Source: Ignavibacteria bacterium
GTDB lineage: Bacteria > Bacteroidota > Ignavibacteria > Tepidaquicellales > OLB5
NCBI GenBank assembly: GCA_026417195.1
Contig: JAOADS010000043.1
Span: forward strand, 1 to 13,110
DNA length: 13,110 bases
Direction of reading: 5' to 3'
Translations under genes and position numbers: made by a program
The notes under the pieces: model-generated
Told to the model about the DNA's origin: nothing
Databases searched by the model: none
What the model saw: only the letters and a program-made list of their open reading frames with translations
Shown: piece after piece, positions 1-6,049 of the stretch
How positions within the stretch are numbered: position 1 is the first letter of the stretch
Layout of the letters: every line of letters starts with the position of its first letter

Positions 1-601
1 ACTTAAGTTTTATCTGTATTATATTTTCCGGTTTGATTTCTTTCAACCTTTGGGATTCAACTATAACATTGAGTTCTTTCATATCTTCTTCTTTTTCTCC
101 CTTTAGTCCAATTTCTGATTTAATGATTTCCTCTAATTTCGCAGGTAGTACCTCAAGAGCCTTCTTTCTATTATTTTCAGCAAGAGAACCTCGAGTTCTG
201 GGAAACTCTGCCCAGAGAGATCTGATTGTATGGGTTATATTAGCAGTGATTTGTTTAATGTCCGTTGACATATTTACAAAATTCTTGAGTTCATCTTCAA
301 TTTTATTCAGAATTTTATCATTAGTTTCTTTCTTGAGGTTAGATAAATTTAATTCGGTAATTATAGTTTTATATACTAATTCTTTAAGTCTTCCGAGATC
401 AACAGATCTGCCTATAGAGTCAATTGCTAACGGGATCGTCATCTCAACATCTTCAATTTTCATTCTGGGAATTGAAAAATTTTTTAAAAGAGGATGTTTA
501 GCATATTCCTCAGCTATTTTTAAAGTCTGCAAATCAGACATTAATTTTGCTTTTGAGAAACTTGAGATGATACTTCCTAAATAATCATTTAGTTTTGCCA
601 T
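1..601 (-). CDS. Unrecognised protein, partner of the DUF2589 gene (C-terminus beyond window edge)
   Basis: The minus strand reads open from an ATG at 601 to the window edge, giving 200 residues with no stop. It begins MAKLNDYLGSIISSF. I do not recognise the family. It has no signal peptide or membrane helix and is rich in Lys, Glu, Ile and Leu, so it is probably cytosolic and largely helical after residue 60. Residues 37-60 read as a hydrophobic, strand-like stretch (PLLKNFSIPRMKIEDVEM and onward). This resembles residues 79-102 of the DUF2589 protein just upstream: both have P-x-L, then [ST]-I-P, then [KR]-I-[DE]-[DE]. No Shine-Dalgarno is visible, only an A-rich leader. It lies 87 bases after the DUF2589 stop on the same strand, with a palindrome in the gap, so co-transcription is likely but may be attenuated. 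The plus-strand ORF opposite it is low-complexity Ser/Phe/Leu and is a shadow. Confidence 0.7.
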   Translation of the reverse strand, partial: MAKLNDYLGSIISSFSKAKLMSDLQTLKIAEEYAKHPLLKNFSIPRMKIEDVEMTIPLAIDSIGRSVDLGRLKELVYKTIITELNLSNLKKETNDKILNKIEDELKNFVNMSTDIKQITANITHTIRSLWAEFPRTRGSLAENNRKKALEVLPAKLEEIIKSEIGLKGEKEEDMKELNVIVESQRLKEIKPENIIQIKLK

Positions 602-627
602 ATTATTTTTGTTTATTTTTAAATTTC

Positions 628-669
628 AGGGATCTGCTTGTATAGAATCTATACAAGCAGAAAATCCCT
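628..669. repeat. Near-perfect palindrome (hairpin or operator) between the two left-end genes
   Basis: Arms CTGCTTGTATAGA (634-646) and TCTATACAAGCAG (648-660) are exact inverted copies around one base. Outside them AGGGAT (628-633) pairs with ATCCCT (664-669) across an AAA bulge at 661-663. As RNA this gives about 18 base pairs with a tiny loop. It lies 20 bases after the DUF2589 stop and 27 bases before the next start on the minus strand. No clean U-tract follows on either strand (minus continues GAAATTTAAAAAT), so it is not a textbook intrinsic terminator. It could attenuate transcription, stabilise or process the transcript, or bind a dimeric regulator. Confidence 0.8.
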
Positions 670-688
670 AAGCTCATAATTTAATTAT

Positions 689-1237
689 TTATTTTTTAAT
701 ACTTGCTATGCTGTCTTCAAGCATAGTTAGTATTCTGTCTAAACCTTCTGGTATCTCATCATTTACCACCTTTACATGCACTGCCATATTATAAGTTTTT
801 TCAACTGAAACGTTCCTTGTTGAAGTCCTTTTGTAAGATGCGCTGGCCTTGAAGTTAACTATTTTATAATTAATTTCCAAAGTAGCTCCTAAATTAAATT
901 CGGATGTTAAACTGGAAGTTTCAGCAGAAGTTAATTTAGCATTGAAATCAATTGTCATTTCATCTATTCTTAACGCAGGTATAGTCAGCATCGTTAAAAA
1001 AGGAACCTTAATTTCCATTTCTTGATCTTCAAAAGCTGAATTATCTGCGTTTGCCACTTTCTTTTTATAACTGAAAGTTACATAACGCAACTCATTATTC
1101 TGGTCAAATCCTACGGATTGGATAAAACTAACCTGAGACATAGATGCTGCATGCTGAGCCTGAACAGCAGCCTGAAGGGGCCCCCCTATATAGATGCTAA
1201 AGTCTAAACTGTTTAATTCTTGAACAAGGTTTGGCAT
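689..1237 (-). CDS. DUF2589 family protein
   Basis: A 182-residue protein that fits the DUF2589 family (Pfam PF11655), whose function I do not know to be established. Near the N-terminus it carries IGGPLQAAVQAQ (residues 17-28) followed by SFIQSVGF (37-44), the pattern I associate with this family. Then come alternating hydrophobic strands, including KVPFLTMLTIPALRIDEMTI (77-96), and a Ser/Thr-rich C-terminal half that looks like beta structure. The end (DRILTMLEDSIAS) is probably helical. There is no signal peptide or membrane helix, so it is probably cytosolic. The length fits a complete family member. The ATG at 1237 is the first start of the open frame and has no Shine-Dalgarno. The codons for IGGPL contain an unusual GGGGCCCCCC run (1177-1186). 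It is followed on the same strand by the unrecognised partner gene and is divergent from the gene at 1618. The family call is from memory of the motif pattern. Confidence 0.75.
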   Translation of the reverse strand: MPNLVQELNSLDFSIYIGGPLQAAVQAQHAASMSQVSFIQSVGFDQNNELRYVTFSYKKKVANADNSAFEDQEMEIKVPFLTMLTIPALRIDEMTIDFNAKLTSAETSSLTSEFNLGATLEINYKIVNFKASASYKRTSTRNVSVEKTYNMAVHVKVVNDEIPEGLDRILTMLEDSIASIKK

Positions 1238-1617
1238 AGTTTATTTATGTTTAAGTTATTAAATCAGAGTTAATTAATAAGTTTAAAGAAAATATTACAA
1301 GTATTTAGAGTGAAATGCATGTAACTTATGTAAAGGGAGGATCTTGATTGTAGTATTTTTTCATATCAGTTAAATGTTTTTTTAAATTCTTTGCAAACAT
1401 AAAATACATTTTATAAAAAAGTTGAAGAAAGTTTTTGGCTTAAGTTTTATGTGTTGAAACAAACATCTACCCCTAAAACCTGAATTTTTCTCTGTTTTTG
1501 CAAAAAATTAATGTTTTAAGTTCAAAATTTATAAAAAATTTAAAGTGATTTTTTTGAATGTTAAGGGCTTAATTTATTATACTTTAATTTCCCAGATCAG
1601 TTAACTATTTTTGTAAT
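1238..1617. other. AT-rich divergent intergenic region
   Basis: This is a 380-base gap between the starts of the DUF2589 gene (minus) and the 100-residue gene (plus). It is very AT-rich and I see no ORF worth calling. It holds a 12-bp palindrome TTTTTGCAAAAA (1495-1506), the 12-mer TTAAGTTCAAAA (1516-1527) that recurs at 6011-6022, and a -7-like element at its right end. An isolated AAAGGGAGG (1332-1340) is followed by only a nine-codon frame. It presumably carries promoters for both genes. Confidence 0.5.
1606..1613 (+). promoter_or_regulatory. Bacteroidota-type -7 element, leaderless start predicted
   Basis: TATTTTTG matches TAnnTTTG, the -7 consensus known for Bacteroidota housekeeping sigma factors. 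Transcription would start 4-5 bases further on, at or next to the ATG at 1618, so the mRNA would be leaderless or nearly so. No convincing TTG -33 element lies 17-23 bases upstream, which weakens the call. Confidence 0.4.
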
Positions 1618-1920
1618 ATGACAAAGGAACAATTCAGGAAAGCTGTTAAAGCCTTACAGAATATCTCAATAAACTTCAAAATAGACTATTATTTCTTTTC
1701 AGCGAAGAGTTTCATAAGAGGTATAATTATCAATGAACCGGATGACTTAAGCAGGGTAAAAAGTATAATTGAGCCAGAGACTATGCGTAACTTTAAGGTA
1801 AAAAAAAGCAAGGCATGGTATTTAGGCGAGAGAAAAGATGTGATTTATCTTCAGCTCAGGGATGAACTTGAAATGGATATCTCTGAGCTTGAAGAGATGC
1901 AGGTTAATAATTACGCTTAA
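1618..1920 (+). CDS. Small hypothetical protein, 100 residues
   Basis: I do not recognise this protein. It begins MTKEQFRKAVKALQNISINF and is lysine- and glutamate-rich, with an early amphipathic helix (residues 3-16), a central strand-like part and an acidic C-terminal helix (ELEMDISELEEMQ). It has no signal peptide, membrane helix or cysteine, which suggests a small soluble cytosolic protein. The ATG has no Shine-Dalgarno but sits 4 bases after a TATTTTTG element, supporting a leaderless start. The gene is alone on the plus strand and convergent with gatA: its TAA (1918-1920) and the gatA stop (1917-1919 on minus) share the bases TTAA. Normal codon use and the promoter-like element argue for a real gene, but no homology could be tested. 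Confidence 0.65.
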   Translation: MTKEQFRKAVKALQNISINFKIDYYFFSAKSFIRGIIINEPDDLSRVKSIIEPETMRNFKVKKSKAWYLGERKDVIYLQLRDELEMDISELEEMQVNNYA

Positions 1921-3344
1921 GTGAACTCCGATCGAAGTATATAATCAGCTGCAGCCAGAGCGGTTTTTTCATCGAAGTCTCTTGCTGTGAGCTGAATACC
2001 GATTGGAAGTTTTTCCTTATCCCAGCCAACAGGGATACTGATAGCCGGATTTCCAGCAAGATTAGCTGAGGTGGTAAATATATCATTGAGATACATTTCC
2101 AGAGGATCTGTAGTCTTCTCACCTATTCTGAATGCTGTTGTCGGAGTTGAAGGTGTTAAAAGCAGATCAACTTCTTCAAAAGCCTTTATGAAATCGTTCT
2201 TTATCAACCTCCTGACTTTCTGAGCTTTTCTGTAATAGGCATCATAATAGCCTGCAGAGAGCACATATGTGCCAAGCATAATTCTCCTTTTAACTTCTTC
2301 ACCGAAACCTTCAGATCGTGAGTTGATATACATCGTTTCAACATCGCCTGAATCCGGTGAACGGTAACCATATCTTGCTCCGTCATATCTTGCAAGGTTA
2401 CTTGAAGCCTCAGCAGTTGTAAGTATATAATATGTCTGGATAGAATATTTTAAATAAGGAAGGCTGACTTCTTTTATAATTAAACCGGAATCTCTGAGTC
2501 TTTCAATTACCTCTTTAATCTTATCTCTTATTTCAGGCTGTAGACCTTCACCTAAATATTCTTTAACAACACCGATTCTCAGGTTGTTTAGATCTATATT
2601 TTCAATATCCTCAGCTTTAAAGTCAGTTACATCAGAAACTGAAGTTGAGTCTCTGGGATCATATCCGGACATTATCTCAAGTACGAGAGCTATATCATAA
2701 ATGTCTTTGCCTAACGGTCCTATCGTGTCAAATGATGAAGCAAAGGCTGTTAATCCGTATCTTGAAACTCTTCCGTAAGTAGGCTTTAAGCCTATAACTC
2801 CGCAAAAGGCTGCAGGTTGTCTGATTGAGCCACCTGTATCTGTACCAAGAGAAATCATACACATTTCAGCAGCAACTGCCGCTGCACTTCCACCTGAAGA
2901 TCCGCCAGCCACTCTTGACTCATCAGCTGGATTTAATACCGCTCCGAAAGCAGAATTCTCATTTGAAGAACCCATTGCAAATTCATCACAGTTTGTTTTG
3001 CCTATTATAATTACGTCTTCATCAATAAGTCTCTGAACAGCAGTTGCAGTGTAAACAGCTTCAAAATTTTCAAGCATTTTTGATGCACATGTCATTTTTT
3101 TCCCTTTGAGGGATAGCACATCTTTTATACTTATTACCATACCGGCAAGTCTGCCGGCATAACCAGACTTAATTTTGTAGTCTATTTCGTCAGCCTTTTT
3201 TAGCGCCTCTTCATTAAAAACAGAAAGGAAGACATTCAGATGCTTCCTTTCATTGATTTTATTGAGATACGATGAGACTACTTCCCTGCAACTGGTTTCT
3301 CCGGAATCCAGTTTTTTTCTTAACTCACGATAGCTGAACTTCAT
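1917..3344 (-). CDS. gatA: Glutamyl/aspartyl-tRNA amidotransferase subunit A
   Basis: This is the amidase subunit of GatCAB. It releases ammonia from glutamine so that GatB can convert Glu-tRNA(Gln) and/or Asp-tRNA(Asn) to the amide form in the cytosol. The amidase signature is complete: Lys74 in SIKD, cis-Ser149 in GGSSGGSAA and nucleophile Ser173 in GTDTGGSIRQP. The spacing equals that of the known K79/S154/S178 triad of Staphylococcus aureus GatA shifted by five. The length of 475 residues is normal and both ends look intact. The ATG at 3344 overlaps the tatA stop as ATGA, so translation is probably coupled. No gatB or gatC is present in the window, so they must lie elsewhere. It is the last gene of the minus-strand operon and ends against the convergent 100-residue gene with no room for a terminator between them. 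Confidence 0.96.
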   Translation of the reverse strand: MKFSYRELRKKLDSGETSCREVVSSYLNKINERKHLNVFLSVFNEEALKKADEIDYKIKSGYAGRLAGMVISIKDVLSLKGKKMTCASKMLENFEAVYTATAVQRLIDEDVIIIGKTNCDEFAMGSSNENSAFGAVLNPADESRVAGGSSGGSAAAVAAEMCMISLGTDTGGSIRQPAAFCGVIGLKPTYGRVSRYGLTAFASSFDTIGPLGKDIYDIALVLEIMSGYDPRDSTSVSDVTDFKAEDIENIDLNNLRIGVVKEYLGEGLQPEIRDKIKEVIERLRDSGLIIKEVSLPYLKYSIQTYYILTTAEASSNLARYDGARYGYRSPDSGDVETMYINSRSEGFGEEVKRRIMLGTYVLSAGYYDAYYRKAQKVRRLIKNDFIKAFEEVDLLLTPSTPTTAFRIGEKTTDPLEMYLNDIFTTSANLAGNPAISIPVGWDKEKLPIGIQLTARDFDEKTALAAADYILRSEFT

Positions 3345-3532
3345 GAATTAAGTTTCTTATCTTCTTCCTTGGTTGCTGAAGAGATTTCTTCTTCAATATC
3401 CCTTGATGCCTTCTTGAACTCTTTAATTCCTTTGCCAAGTCCGGACATTAAATCCGGAATTTTCTTTGCTCCGAACAAAACAAGAATAACTATGCAGATA
3501 AGTATTATCTCCTGAGTTCCAAGACCAAACAT
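3341..3532 (-). CDS. tatA: Twin-arginine translocase TatA/E family subunit
   Basis: A 63-residue Tat component that, in this family, forms the pore-like or membrane-thinning assembly used to export folded proteins. It has a short N-terminal membrane helix (about residues 7-20, IILICIVILVLFG), the conserved FG hinge (Phe20-Gly21) followed by KKIPDL, and an amphipathic helix (GLGKGIKEFKKA) with a charged tail. This is the standard TatA/TatE layout, and the length is normal for the short form. The start at 3532 is supported by one of the few clear Shine-Dalgarno sequences in the window (AAAGGAG, eight bases upstream). It follows purQ by 38 bases and overlaps gatA by four. TatC and TatB are not in the window. 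The sequence alone does not separate TatA from TatE. Confidence 0.93.
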   Translation of the reverse strand: MFGLGTQEIILICIVILVLFGAKKIPDLMSGLGKGIKEFKKASRDIEEEISSATKEEDKKLNS

Positions 3533-3540
3533 TTTTATTG

Positions 3541-3547
3541 CTCCTTT
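3541..3547 (-). promoter_or_regulatory. Shine-Dalgarno site of tatA
   Basis: On the minus strand AAAGGAG lies eight bases before the tatA ATG. It fixes that start and matters because most other starts here have no recognisable ribosome binding site. It lies in the only real gap of the six-gene operon, consistent with tatA being initiated independently rather than by coupling. Confidence 0.75.
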
Positions 3548-3570
3548 CTAAAAAAGAGTCTTTTATGAGT

Positions 3571-4239
3571 TTAGTTTAAACTGTTAATTATGCTTTGAAA
3601 AATAAATTTACCATCTGTTCCACCAATTATACTTTCAGCAGCTCTTTCCGGATGGGGCATCATTCCGAGAACGTTTCCTTTCTCGTTACATATGCCAGCA
3701 ATGTCATCCAGAGAACCATTAGGATTTTCTGAATATCTGAAAACAATCCTGTTTTTATCTCTCAGCTCGTTAAGTGTTTCTTCATCGCAATAATAATTTC
3801 CTTCTCCATGGGCAACAGGTAAATCTATTAAATCTTTTGTGAAAGAATTTGTAAATTTTGAGTCTTTGTTTTCAATTTTCAGTCTGACTGTTTTACAAAT
3901 GAAACGAAGACTTTGGTTTCTCAAAAGTGCTCCGGGAAGAAGTCCGGCTTCACAGAGAATCTGAAAACCATTGCAAATACCGATTACTATGCCACCTTTT
4001 TCCGCAAATTTCAATATGTCTTTCATAAGAGGAGAAAACCTTGCTATTGCACCGCATCTGAGATAATCTCCATATGAGAAACCTCCGGGCAGGACTATAA
4101 CGTTCCTGTCTCCGACTGATGAGTCTTTGTGCCAGAGAAATTTTACATCCTGATTTAAAAGGTTTTTTAGAACATAATATGCATCGTGATCGCAATTTGA
4201 GCCGGGAAATACAACAACTCCGAATTTAGCTTTGGACAT
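3571..4239 (-). CDS. purQ: Phosphoribosylformylglycinamidine synthase glutaminase subunit PurQ
   Basis: This class I glutamine amidotransferase supplies ammonia to PurL for FGAR to FGAM, the fourth step of de novo purine synthesis, in the cytosol. The nucleophile Cys89 lies in GICNGFQIL and the other triad members are His196 and Glu198 in MMPHPERA. The N-terminal FPGSNCDHD and the PGGFSYGDYLRCGA segment (51-64) are hallmark PurQ motifs. The length of 222 residues is typical of the separate PurQ found where PurL is small. The ATG at 4239 lies inside the end of purS (14-base overlap), so the two are surely co-translated. The purS-purQ pair implies a small-type purL elsewhere in the genome. The protein appears intact. 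Confidence 0.96.
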   Translation of the reverse strand: MSKAKFGVVVFPGSNCDHDAYYVLKNLLNQDVKFLWHKDSSVGDRNVIVLPGGFSYGDYLRCGAIARFSPLMKDILKFAEKGGIVIGICNGFQILCEAGLLPGALLRNQSLRFICKTVRLKIENKDSKFTNSFTKDLIDLPVAHGEGNYYCDEETLNELRDKNRIVFRYSENPNGSLDDIAGICNEKGNVLGMMPHPERAAESIIGGTDGKFIFQSIINSLN

Positions 4240-4492
4240 TTCCGTTTAAATTTACAATTTCAAAATTGTAATCTTCCATAACTGGATTTGCGAGAAGTTT
4301 CCGGCATATTTCCTCAGTAATCTGTCTTGCTTCGTTTTCTGAAGTTACATCAAGCATGAGTTCAATATATTTACCTATCCTGGTATCAGTAACTTTTTCA
4401 TAACCCATAGATTTTATTGAATTCTCAACAGCTTTTCCCTGCGGGTCCAGGATAGACTTCCTTAAGGTAATTTTTATTTTTGCTGAATACAA
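4226..4492 (-). CDS. purS: Phosphoribosylformylglycinamidine synthase subunit PurS
   Basis: PurS is the small bridging subunit that holds PurQ and small PurL together in the three-part FGAM synthase. The 88-residue protein has the family's start pattern: an opening strand (SAKIKITLRKSILDPQGKAV, residues 3-22), then a helix and GYEKVTDTRIGKYIEL. The start is a TTG at 4492. An in-frame TGA lies four codons upstream, the next in-frame ATG is only at about residue 29, and the conserved first strand requires an early start. The TTG lies inside the preceding gene, giving a 68-base overlap that is unusually long. PurS overlaps purQ downstream by 14 bases. Confidence 0.92.
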   Translation of the reverse strand: MYSAKIKITLRKSILDPQGKAVENSIKSMGYEKVTDTRIGKYIELMLDVTSENEARQITEEICRKLLANPVMEDYNFEIVNLNGNVQS

Positions 4493-4907
4493 TTTTTTTC
4501 TTCAAATAATTGGAAATTTTTAATAAACTACCTGTAACAATTATTGAAAGCAGAAAGCATGAAAAAATCGGATAAAGATTTATTCTACTTTTTACAAGCA
4601 TTTCCTGATTAACAAACCCTTCATATAACCCGCTTTTAACTTTAGCGAAAACAACTCTTCCGTTAATAGCCCTTGTCCAGTCTTCAACGTAAAGGAAACT
4701 TCCTCCTTTAACATCTGTAATCACACTTGAATAATCAGAAGGATCTTTAAGTAGTGGTACATATCCGTAAGGGCTAGGCTTCAGATATACGTTTTCATAT
4801 GCGAAAATGTTATAAAGATCCAGACTGCTTCGGAAAAGCAGTATACTAAGTAAAAAAAGAAACACTGAAAAAGTTATCTTGAGAAATATTTTCAGAAAGC
4901 TTTTCAA
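4425..4907 (-). CDS. Two-helix membrane protein with SH3b-like domain
   Basis: A 160-residue protein I cannot name. It has an N-terminal membrane helix (about residues 6-25), a soluble part (36-106) and a second helix (about 111-130), then a lysine-rich tail consistent with a cytosolic C-terminus. The middle part resembles a bacterial SH3 fold, with spaced Gly and aromatic residues: YGYVPL, VKGGSFLYVEDW and YEGFVNQEMLV. By the positive-inside rule it would face the periplasm, where SH3b domains often bind cell wall. The start is TTG at 4907, overlapping the upstream stop as TTGA. The last 22 or so residues overlap purS in another frame, so this tail may be non-functional or recently extended. 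The SH3b call is pattern-based and moderate. Confidence 0.7.
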   Translation of the reverse strand: MKSFLKIFLKITFSVFLFLLSILLFRSSLDLYNIFAYENVYLKPSPYGYVPLLKDPSDYSSVITDVKGGSFLYVEDWTRAINGRVVFAKVKSGLYEGFVNQEMLVKSRINLYPIFSCFLLSIIVTGSLLKISNYLKKKIVFSKNKNYLKEVYPGPAGKSC

Positions 4908-5974
4908 TTATTTGAACTGAGTTGTTTCTGAATTTTCTCTTTATGTTCCCTATAAAGTTTAGCATCAAATATCTCTATTGCCTTGTCAATTAACTCAGAA
5001 GCTTTATTGTAATCATTAAGATTGAAATAGAAAACACTCTGCCAGTAATAAGATGCAGCTTCGCTTACAGATCCCTTTACATAAGGTAAAGCTTTCTCGG
5101 TAAGTTCAATTCCTTTCTGCCAGTCAGCTATAGATGCATTTTCATCTCTTCCTACACTTCTTGCCTGAGAGTTCAGGAATCTACCATATGCAAGTTTGAC
5201 AGCAGGATCATTACCCCATTTGTTGAGTATTTCATTATAGAGTTTCTCCGAATTTTGCAGGTCACCTTTGACAGAGTTGTATTTATCAGCAAGGCTCAGA
5301 TAAGCATCTTTGATTCTGTCGCTTGAGGGATTTGAGGATATAAACTTTTCAAGATTGGTTATGATATTATCTTTATCTGACAGCTCAGCAAGCATATATT
5401 CAGCGTCATCTTCCCTGCCGGATTTATTTCCCGGGTCAAGGCTTATCACTTTATTAAAAAAGTTTTTAGACTCGTCAATATTATTCAGCGAAAGAAGTTT
5501 TTCAGCATATCTGTAATTAGCTTCAATGTCCTTTGGATTTTTCTCAAGTCTTTCCTTAATATCTGCTAAAGTGTTTCTCCCATGACTGTAGTCCTGCATT
5601 AATCTGAGAAATTCCTCAGCAGGGTAGTATCCGTAAATTCTGTCGATTTCTTTACCATCAGGTCTTAAAAAAAGTATAGTAGGATATCCTTCAACTTTAT
5701 ACTTTTCCTTAAACTGAAGTCCTTCACCCTTTTCTGCATCTATTTTATAATTAATGAGGTTTTGATTGGCATAATTGTAAACTTCCGGTTTTGAGTAAAC
5801 GAGCTTATCAAGTTCAACACACCACACACACCAGTCAGTATAAACATCAACCATAACTACTTTGTTTTCCTGTTCAGCTTTAAAAAGAACCTGAAATACA
5901 GTTCCGGATTCGAAGTTAACCTGTGATTTAAGGGATAAGCTTATGAGGAGAATAAGAACAAATGTTTTTTTCAT
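4904..5974 (-). CDS. Secreted thioredoxin-like protein with C-terminal TPR-like repeats
   Basis: A 356-residue envelope protein. Residues 1-18 form a Sec signal peptide (MKKTFVLILLISLSLKSQ). A thioredoxin-like domain covers about 20-125, with active-site CVWC (Cys49 and Cys52, within DVYTDWCVWCVEL) and the cis-proline loop GYPTI (Pro98). The remaining region (about 128-350) is helical and TPR-like, with repeats such as NPKDIEANYRYAEKLLSLNN and SLDPGN, suggesting protein-protein contacts. The likely role is periplasmic thiol-disulfide exchange with a bound partner; the substrate cannot be read from sequence. It resembles the DUF255/thioredoxin_7 style of Trx proteins more than classical TrxA. 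It is the first gene of the minus-strand operon, its ATG preceded by a possible promoter, and its stop overlaps the next gene as TTGA. Confidence 0.87.
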   Translation of the reverse strand: MKKTFVLILLISLSLKSQVNFESGTVFQVLFKAEQENKVVMVDVYTDWCVWCVELDKLVYSKPEVYNYANQNLINYKIDAEKGEGLQFKEKYKVEGYPTILFLRPDGKEIDRIYGYYPAEEFLRLMQDYSHGRNTLADIKERLEKNPKDIEANYRYAEKLLSLNNIDESKNFFNKVISLDPGNKSGREDDAEYMLAELSDKDNIITNLEKFISSNPSSDRIKDAYLSLADKYNSVKGDLQNSEKLYNEILNKWGNDPAVKLAYGRFLNSQARSVGRDENASIADWQKGIELTEKALPYVKGSVSEAASYYWQSVFYFNLNDYNKASELIDKAIEIFDAKLYREHKEKIQKQLSSNN

Positions 5975-5993
5975 GTTATGTTTTATTTACATT

Positions 5994-6022
5994 CAAACTA
6001 AAATAACAATTTAAGTTCAAAA
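5994..6022 (-). promoter_or_regulatory. Possible promoter of the six-gene minus-strand operon
   Basis: On the minus strand TTTTG (6022-6018) is followed after 17 bases by TTAGTTTG (6001-5994), one mismatch from TAnnTTTG. The start of transcription would fall about 15 bases before the thioredoxin-gene ATG. It is back-to-back with the plus-strand element at 6033. Spacing is acceptable but the -7 match is imperfect. Confidence 0.35.
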
Positions 6023-6032
6023 CTAATATGGC

Positions 6033-6040
6033 TATATTTG
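6033..6040 (+). promoter_or_regulatory. Bacteroidota-type -7 element before the acylase gene
   Basis: TATATTTG matches TAnnTTTG exactly. Transcription would start about 4-6 bases before the ATG at 6050, leaving almost no leader. This decides against the in-frame TTG at 6038, which lies inside the element and would not be transcribed. No clear -33 TTG is present. Confidence 0.45.
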
Positions 6041-6049
6041 TATTTACTA

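Noticed and set aside
33..584. Plus-strand ORF of 183 residues
   Set aside because: It is rich in Ser, Phe, Leu and Ile with no domain pattern and lies opposite a better minus-strand frame with an ATG at 601 and natural composition; it is a shadow.
628..669. Hairpin as a standard intrinsic terminator
   Set aside because: The stem is AT-rich in its core and no uninterrupted U-tract follows on either strand, so it is listed as a palindrome rather than a terminator.
1332..1370. AAAGGGAGG followed by a TTG in the 1238-1617 gap as a small gene
   Set aside because: The frame has only nine codons before a stop, so there is no support for a gene.
6038..6049. TTG start four codons upstream for the acylase
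   Set aside because: The TTG lies inside the TATATTTG promoter element; the ATG at 6050 gives a proper MKK-type export signal.
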